64,000 bases of DNA, from NCBI GenBank assembly GCA_947034895.1, contig OX344763.1, positions 54,311,025 to 54,375,024 of the forward strand. The letters run 5' to 3'. The position numbers and the translations under genes were made by a program. The stretch is from Rhytidiadelphus loreus. Taxonomy: Eukaryota; Streptophyta; Bryopsida; Hypnales; Hylocomiaceae. This document shows positions 57,331 to 64,000 of this stretch, piece by piece. A model generated the notes under the pieces. It had not been told where the DNA came from. It did not search any database and was given only the letters and a program-made list of their open reading frames with translations. Every line of letters starts with the position of its first letter. Within the stretch, counting starts at the first letter, position 1.

Positions 57331-60300
57331 CTATGCATTGCTGTACCGCAGGTGCTGCTCATAAAAGTCGATCAGCTGCAACATCCATCACATTGTCATA
57401 ATCATGAACTACAATTTGACCGACAATCTCACCCAAATCTATCTTCTTATACACCCATTGCAGAACAAAAAGTGCAAGGTGGAATTATCGACTTGCGAAG
57501 AGGCGTGCCAGTGTTAGGTCACGTCCAAGGTACAATCAACGTGAACATTGGTAGGTATCTTTTGTTCTAAAGACTTTTCTTCAATACTGATCCTAAAATT
57601 ATGATCCAACTTGGGATCATCGAGTAAACATAAGATTTGATACATGAATGCACAATAACTACGCAGAGCTCCTTGGTTGCTTTTTGGTTACAAAACTCTA
57701 AATAGAAATAACCAATACTTTGTTTACCCCTAACAACACACTAGTTAGCACAAACAAAACTCTATTGTAACGATAGCTAATACTACGGTCCAGAGTTAGA
57801 TATAACTCACAATATCCTAATCCCAAACATACAAGTGAAGAAAAGAAACATGTCTGAAATTTAGTTGACCCTGCAATAAATTGTGCTGGATTCAACAATT
57901 CTTTGGACAGAAGGTCAAGTGCACAAACACTGATCATAGAAATTGGATAGAGTACAAATACAGTACCAGAAGAGGATATCTCTCCCGCATAAACTTGTTA
58001 TCGACCATCACCTCCTCACCATCGGATCTGATCACGCCACGAGTCGTATTGGTCATACTTCATCCAACATCATCATTTATATTATAATAACAAAACCATG
58101 TGACGAGTCTGAAGACAGGAAAATGTAAGAATTTATCTGAGTCGACCAAATCACGGACTACTGTGTAAGTTTGAAACTCTAAGCAGATACCCTTACTGCA
58201 AAGGCCTGAGAGACACAAATTAACAACTTGAATGAACAAAAATAAGCTGAAACATTTTTTATTCACAAGACATTTGACATGTGATCCGCAATCAACAGAT
58301 TATTTGCTTGCCAGAGAAGGAACCCAGCACCAACCTAGAAGCCTTAAAAAGGACAACAACTTCCTGCTTATCGTGTGTAACTGAATTGCTGTAGCTGATA
58401 GCCTTCAAAATGTGTGTGATGACAGGTTCTGTAAGGACTTCAGTCTCCTTTTTCTCCGCTAGTAGAGTCGACATTGCTTTCCCTGATAAGCTGTCTTGAA
58501 GAACAGATTGACAGTCTTTATGCTCAGGTGGGATAACCCTGCTGGGTAGAGTAATCAACTCCTTCCCAGACACTATATCCGATGTATTATGATATTCCTC
58601 CAGTCCTAGTCCAAATTCTTTCTTGATATCCTCCAAGGACGCCTGCACTCCATCCTGCTCCTGAGGCACCCTACGTGGCACTGCACCTTTCCTTCTCTTC
58701 GAACCAACCAGTCCTCCCTCGGACTTTGAACTGCCCGTCACACCTTGGATTGTGTCAGGAACCAGATTTAAGTTTTTCATATCCATCTCCTCATCTGAAT
58801 GTCCAGGTTCCACCCATTTGACGGATTGTGACAACGGTTTTTCCTCAGTCACGTCCCGGCCTTCCTGAGCTGCAGCAACCGGATGATTCATGATTGCCTT
58901 AAGGGTTTCATTATCTCTCTTTGTAAACATGCGGGACGCAGGTAATGGGGGCTTGTTGTTATCACCATACGTCAGTCTTGTAACAGACACGTCACCGAAA
59001 CCATTCATACCACTCAATTCCAGAATTTTTGAATCTACAGTTGGTACTCCATCAAGGATGCCACCTTCAGTGCCATTCCCCTCTGTAGTCGGTGGAATTC
59101 TATAAACCACCCCCACATTGTCGAGAGAATCAGCTCTGCTCTTTTCTTCAGACACTACTTTTCTGATTATCTTACTGACTTCAGGGTGGGCAGCAAGCTT
59201 TGAGGAGGTCGGAGCCTCATCGGGCAAGTCTAACAACGTCCGAGCTGCCTCAGCAGAAGGACTTGCAGTCCTCTCAGTAAGCCCGGCGTGATGTCGTGCA
59301 TTCCCTTCCTTCTCTGGAGGTACAGCGTAGGAATCGGTAGACGATTTCACAGTGTCTTTACCTTCACTCTGACTGGGTACATCCTCATCGGCAGTAGAGA
59401 TGGAGCTCCGCTTTCGCTTCCCACCACCATCCAGGGTATATGTACCAAATTTGCGTCGTATTCGCCGTGCTTTCTGACTGGAGATCATTAAGAATATGGA
59501 AATCAAAACAGGGTTGAAAGCTAATACAGTAGGCAGAAGTGCGCATCCTAACAATGGATCTGTACGTGCATTTATGTAGCTTCCACTGACCTAAGATCAG
59601 ATCAATAACCAAAACCTAAGACAAGTGAACCGGAAGAATTCTTATCAACGAAACCATTCTCAACGTAGAGATTAAGTAAGCCAAAATTGATCATCTCGCG
59701 ACCAAAGCACATCACGTTGTATTCAGGTAAGTAACAAGTGTACCTCGCCTCAAATTCTTCAAGGATATCCCTACATCTAGCCACATGACCATATGGTTCC
59801 CACGTATTGTCCTTCTCCGGCCAATTTCGCCTGAGAATATTGGTGCACGACAGGAAGCAAAACCCAGCAAATGTGAGCAAAAGAGGGAATGCGGATGATA
59901 AGATGAAAAGAGAGCTCCATTTGATGGTGCAATATTAGGCCCATATCGTTAACATAAAAGAGAATCATCTTGTGTTTTGTAATACTTACCACTTAACGAA
60001 AAATTCTTTCTTGCCCTGAGGAAAAGCAGACAAACAAACAGCACACAGTATTACTGTCCGTAGCCCCATTGACTACAATGTTCATATGTACGTTGAGTTC
60101 ATCGTCACACTAAGCACATCAACGATGCAGGCCCTGCCCAAAGCTTGCCTCAAGATAGAGCCACTATGGTCAACACATTACACTGCATTTATTCGTCACA
60201 ATAATTCTAACTCAGGTTCAAAAACACCCTAACCCAAACCTGATCGTAAGCAGATTACCAAACGAGACATTCGATAATATAACCACGACAATGAGAAATA

Positions 60301-61456
60301 AACAAGAGTAATATTCTGTCTTCAGTATACAATAGAAGGACGTTCTTAGTGATTTCAATAAATTCATTCAGAGTTATCTCTCTTGACACGAATCAAGCCG
60401 TTCAACGCAGTGCTTCCCTCACGGTTTCTCGAACCACAATGAAGAGGAATCTTGGTCATATACGAAGACAATAAGAACTTCTTTAGCATCTACGCTCAAC
60501 TCCGGAAAATATCTAAAACAATGAGCAAAAATGTTCCGTCGATTATTCACTTAATAGTTGGTTATAAAGCTGAATTCCTCGTGCCTGTAGTAACGACAAA
60601 TAGATAGAACTCGCAGGATGACCATCTTCCCTAGAGGATCAATGGCAGCCAATTAAGGCCAACTACCCTTCTTGAATCATCTAAGAAACTACCAAGAACA
60701 TGCCTTATGATTGAGAAAAGCCCCAAATTCATGCAAAGAGAGTTCTCTCAAAATAAACCTATCACTGAGAAGTAAAGGATTCCACACGTTAAAACTCATA
60801 GTGGCAAAACTGCAATTCATTTCTACATACAGCAGCTACCTGCTAACAACAATGAATACCAGCTGAGAAAACAAACCTACTACTTTTCAAAACCTAAACC
60901 TAAACCTACATACAGCCCTAAAGACGAATGGCGACCAAAAAAGGGTTAAGTCATATCTGCCGGTTGAACAGTTGGAGAAAGACTCTTCTAACTGGTACTC
61001 GGCAGTAGATGAATACTGATGTACCTTTCGAATTCGCTTCTTTCTGATCGCCTCCACCTCATACATCCCTTCTCCAAGCACTTCCTCCTGCCCAGACCAC
61101 TCAATGTTATCAGAGTCTTCTTCCTCGTCTTCCTCATTCTCCTGCTGACGGTCATCCATGTTGGACTCCTCGGAATCTTCGTCATTGAGATTCTTTTCAA
61201 TTATGAGCTTTTCGACCTTTGCCTTACTCTTGGATTTAGGTACTTGAGATTTCCTTCGATCCTTACTTCTGTTCGCCATAGCCTTCTCCTTGCTATAGGG
61301 AGTATCGGCCATGAATAGACTAACTCTCGTTCGTCTCGTATGTTTTAAACGAGGCGAATATCGTATCACTTCCTGCATAGGACGAGACCCTCCTACAAGC
61401 GCACTGTCGCCATCGTGTTCTACAGCGTTTTGTTCAGCATACCGCTGCTTCCCCAT
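57331..61456 (-). CDS. LHP1: LHP1/TFL2-type chromodomain protein
   Basis: Six coding exons, all GT-AG and phase-consistent: 61456-61025, 60015-59990, 59830-59744, 59477-58335, 58027-57967, 57375-57331. Together they make 598 codons including the TAG stop. The N-terminus is acidic. The chromodomain spans about residues 131-182 (MYEVEAIRKKRIRK, then FFVKWRNWPEKDNTWEP), with aromatic cage residues Y132, W153 and W156, which in this family read methylated H3K27. A long disordered region with basic patches (KARRIRRKFG, GGGKRKRSS) leads to a chromoshadow domain at about 531-597 (VVVLFKAS, VMVDNKFMRERYPLL, LIDFYEQHLRY). Plant LHP1 binds H3K27me3 with Polycomb complexes in the nucleus. Arabidopsis LHP1 is about 445 residues, so this one has a longer linker. 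No disablement was seen. The start is the first ATG of an exon preceded by in-frame stops. Confidence 0.93.
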
Positions 61457-63057
61457 AACCTCACCATTCCCACACTTAACATTGCCGGCCCATACTCGAT
61501 AAACTCCACGCCCAATCGAATTTCATTCCAGCTTTCCCCCGCTTCACGTTCCATCCGATTCCCAAGCACCTCCCTCCTCAAACCCAGCTTCGATCACCAT
61601 TCCCCATCCAGTACCGATCTCCCAAATAACCCCTGTATCCAATGAACTCAGAAACCCATCCAGCTCTTCATCACCCCCGCCAGACACCCTGAATCCCAAT
61701 GAGGCGCCTCCGCACCATAGCATCCGCAAAAATCACAAATCCTCCAATAAAAGAAATAATATATTGAACTAAAACAACCGCCAACCAAATGCCAATTCAT
61801 AAGGAACTACTGTACCCGAACAACGGCATGATGACCCACACATAACCAGATAACCGGATACCACATATAAAGAAAACAAAAACTTAAAAGCCCACAGCAA
61901 CACCATGATGGCACTGAAATTCGTTGGTGCAATGAGACAACTCAACCAAGAGTAGCAGACAAAGGGAAATAAAAGATATCGGCATAGTGAAGTAAAACAA
62001 TAAGTTACGGGTGCAAACAGAAGAGATGGACACATCTCATAAGTTTGAGACCTACGTTAGATGTCGAAGATGTGAAGAGAACTTCACCCCAGAATCAATC
62101 AACCATTTTATGGTCGCTGCCCAACTTTATAGTTTGCCTACATATTTTTCCCCATATTTTTCTCATGTAGTTCAGTTTTAGAAATGGTAATTTCAAGGGA
62201 GGATCCCTTTGGACTTTCTTAGATTATGGAAAGTACACCTAATTATAACGTCTTGCTAAAACAATAGTTGTAGATTCCTACAATTATGTCTATTCATGAT
62301 AGCTCACACAAATAATATACTTTTTAATGTAATAATGCACAATTTGCATTTTATTGATAGTATAGATGAAAAATAATTGAATGATTTTTATCATGCATCA
62401 TCTCTTAGGAGACATCACCTTCAAGTACATGCTTTACAAACGTCAAGTGGGCTTGTTTGCTTTGTATTCTTCATTTATAGAGTAATAGAGGTGTATTCTA
62501 AAGCACAAATGATCTAGTTCTTGTTACAATTGTATTGTTACATTTGTTCAAGAGTTTTTGATAGTCTTGATGTCTTGTAAATTATAATGTGTTACTAGTC
62601 CTATTTGTGCAATACAAGTAGAACAAGCTTTATTTAGAAACGCAATAACAAGGTTTGAATAGAAGTTATTGTTTTTAGTTACAAAACTTCAAGAAACAAA
62701 AATAGACTCTTGAAAATGTTGGTTCTCAGAATTAGGATTGCATTAGAGTAAAACATAGAAAAGGTACTTTAGGTTGGAGTTTGTTTTTTGTTTGCCTTAT
62801 GAAATTCTTGGCATTTTCTTTTATAAAGCCCTTGGCATTCTCTTTGGTAATATAGAAACTTCTTAAAAGTCTAAAAAAATAAAATAAATTTGTGGCCAAT
62901 TAATCAGATACTATTAGATAATCATATTGTGAATAGTTTTTAAATCTTATTACTTAAATAAAGTAGAATGAGCATTGCAATACATGTTAGTCTATATTTA
63001 TTGATTTTCAATTTCATTTTTATAAAGATGTCTAATGTCATTTAGTCATAGATGAAT
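61457..63057. promoter_or_regulatory. LHP1 upstream region, then AT-rich DNA
   Basis: 61457-61760 is GC-richer and probably holds the 5' untranslated region and promoter of LHP1. A 62-codon minus-strand open frame (61729-61544, with an ATG) lies in the same frame as LHP1 but ends in a stop before it, so at most it is an upstream ORF. From 62050 on the DNA is AT-rich with nothing recognised. Confidence 0.5.
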
Positions 63058-63660
63058 CATGGCAGAATAGAAGGAGAAAATAAAAGAAACAACTACAGTA
63101 AAGAAATATGATGATACTAATGTTCATCCCAATTTGGAAAATGCTCATGACATTTATTTTTCAATCAAAAGAGTACACGGTATTGTTAGTGGTACAAAGA
63201 AGAAGTGGGATTGCACAACCCTAAAGGAAACAAGCTAAATGGAGAAAGAAAGATAAACAAGCTATTGTTGCAATTTTGGAGCTATTAGTGGTCAATGTCA
63301 TACTAAAGTGATAAATAGTATAAATCTAATGATATGTAAATGCAATTAGCTACCTATCATGAGCATCATTTATAAAAATGTATTATAGCTTTGTAGGAGA
63401 AATTTTATAGTTGCAAACTAAAGGAGAATGATTCTATTTCTATTTACATATTGCTATGCAAATTACAATAGATTGCAAAGCAACTTAATGATCTTAAATA
63501 AATTATATTAGAGAGGTAAATTCTAAGCAAAATTAGATGTGGATTACCAATAACTTATCAACCTCTTCTCTTAATTTGGGACAATCTTGTAGTAATAGAA
63601 CAAACTTTTAAGAGTTTTAAGGTATATTTGATAGAGCATGAGCTATTTTTGATAAAACAA
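63058..63660 (+). pseudogene. Decayed Copia-type gag (UBN2-like)
   Basis: Reading across frameshifts and several stops gives the order of a Copia Gag: VHGIVSGTKKKWDC, then KWRKKDKQAIVAILELL, KLKENDSISIYILLCKLQ, IAKQLNDLK, and CGLPITYQPLLLIWDNLVV followed by IEQTFKSFK. The W..KD..A start, the QLNDL helix and the GLP..Y block are characteristic of the family. No protease, integrase or reverse transcriptase was seen before the window ends, and no LTR was identified. Confidence 0.72.
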
Positions 63661-64000
63661 GAAGTTGCATTGATTATATAAGTTGATAAGTCCTTTTACA
63701 ATTAGAGTGGTAGTTCTTTACAATTTAGTATAAATCTCTAACATGTTATATCATTATTATATATATAATATTACAACCCTAAACCCTACAAGAAATAACA
63801 ATCTAAAGTTTTGAAATGACAATGGTAAGGAATATATCTCAAATTGTTTCTAGAGGCTATTACAGGAATAAGGGATTTGACAAGAGTTGACTACATCTTA
63901 CTCTTTTGAGGAAAATGTTATAGCAAAAAGAAAAAGCAAGACTATCTTATGATTGCAAGAAAAAACTAATGATTTTGTTGTGCTTTCCTTATATACATGA
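63661..64000. other. AT-rich DNA at right edge
   Basis: No gene supported. It may hold more of the decayed retrotransposon. A short CCCTAAACCCTA string lies at 63777-63788. Confidence 0.5.

Noticed and set aside
61544..61729. N-terminal exon of LHP1 from the upstream open frame
   Set aside because: It is in the same frame but is closed by TGA, with more stops before the LHP1 ATG and no convincing donor; treated as 5' untranslated sequence.
1..64000. CRISPR arrays, rRNA or tRNA genes, organelle DNA
   Set aside because: No regular spacer-repeat array, no rRNA or tRNA core and no chloroplast or mitochondrial gene was recognised by eye.

Overview
The window looks like a stretch of a land-plant nuclear genome. 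It is AT-rich, its genes carry GT-AG introns, it has TTTAGGG-type telomere-like motifs, and it holds one host gene whose chromodomain and chromoshadow domain match plant LIKE HETEROCHROMATIN PROTEIN 1 (LHP1/TFL2). I cannot fix the lineage. A non-flowering plant is my guess, from the unfamiliar transposon proteins. Almost everything apart from LHP1 is nested mobile DNA.

The main content is a family of very large DNA transposons. Element A (5817-21901, about 16.1 kb) is delimited by degenerate terminal inverted repeats rich in TGTGAGC-like subrepeats and by 10-bp direct repeats (AACTTCAAAA). This is the signature of Mutator-like elements (MULEs). It carries three spliced genes: a rightward SWIM-zinc-finger transposase (16530-20530); a leftward disordered, acidic protein with a SUMO-interaction-like tail (12025-15455); and a leftward ten-exon gene (6713-11810) that joins a ParB/Srx-like DGNHR motif, a charged coiled coil and a beta-class-like DNA methyltransferase fold with altered catalytic motifs. 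Each gene in A has an in-frame stop, and the ParB-methyltransferase gene also has a frameshift, so this copy is recently disabled. A related dispersed repeat at about 24.98-25.25 kb preserves an unfilled version of the insertion site.

Element B (about 28.04-51.93 kb) is an older, left-truncated relative with the same three genes in the same order and orientation. It is riddled with stops and split by younger insertions: a 725-bp element with perfect 20-bp inverted repeats and a 4-bp duplication (29008-29732), a CACTA-type MITE (31344-31553), two gag-like elements in a former intron (about 35.9-39.5 and 40.5-44.3 kb), and a 1.1-kb non-autonomous MULE (49873-50989) that holds a GC-rich foldback. 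Just beyond B is another non-autonomous MULE (52070-54464) filled with direct and inverted copies of a unit of about 110-135 bp.

Left of A lie two paralogous pseudogenes pointing away from each other (1-1020 and 3785-4756), separated by GC-rich subrepeats. Between A and B are a protein-kinase-like pseudogene (22223-23716) and a third, internally deleted gag-type element (about 25.48-27.74 kb). The right end holds the intact-looking LHP1 gene (57331-61456, minus strand, six coding exons, 597 codons plus stop) and a decayed Copia gag (63058-63660).

The system worth attention is the MULE family itself: a plant transposon that carries a ParB-methyltransferase-like gene and a SIM-like accessory gene alongside its transposase, with related non-autonomous elements close by.
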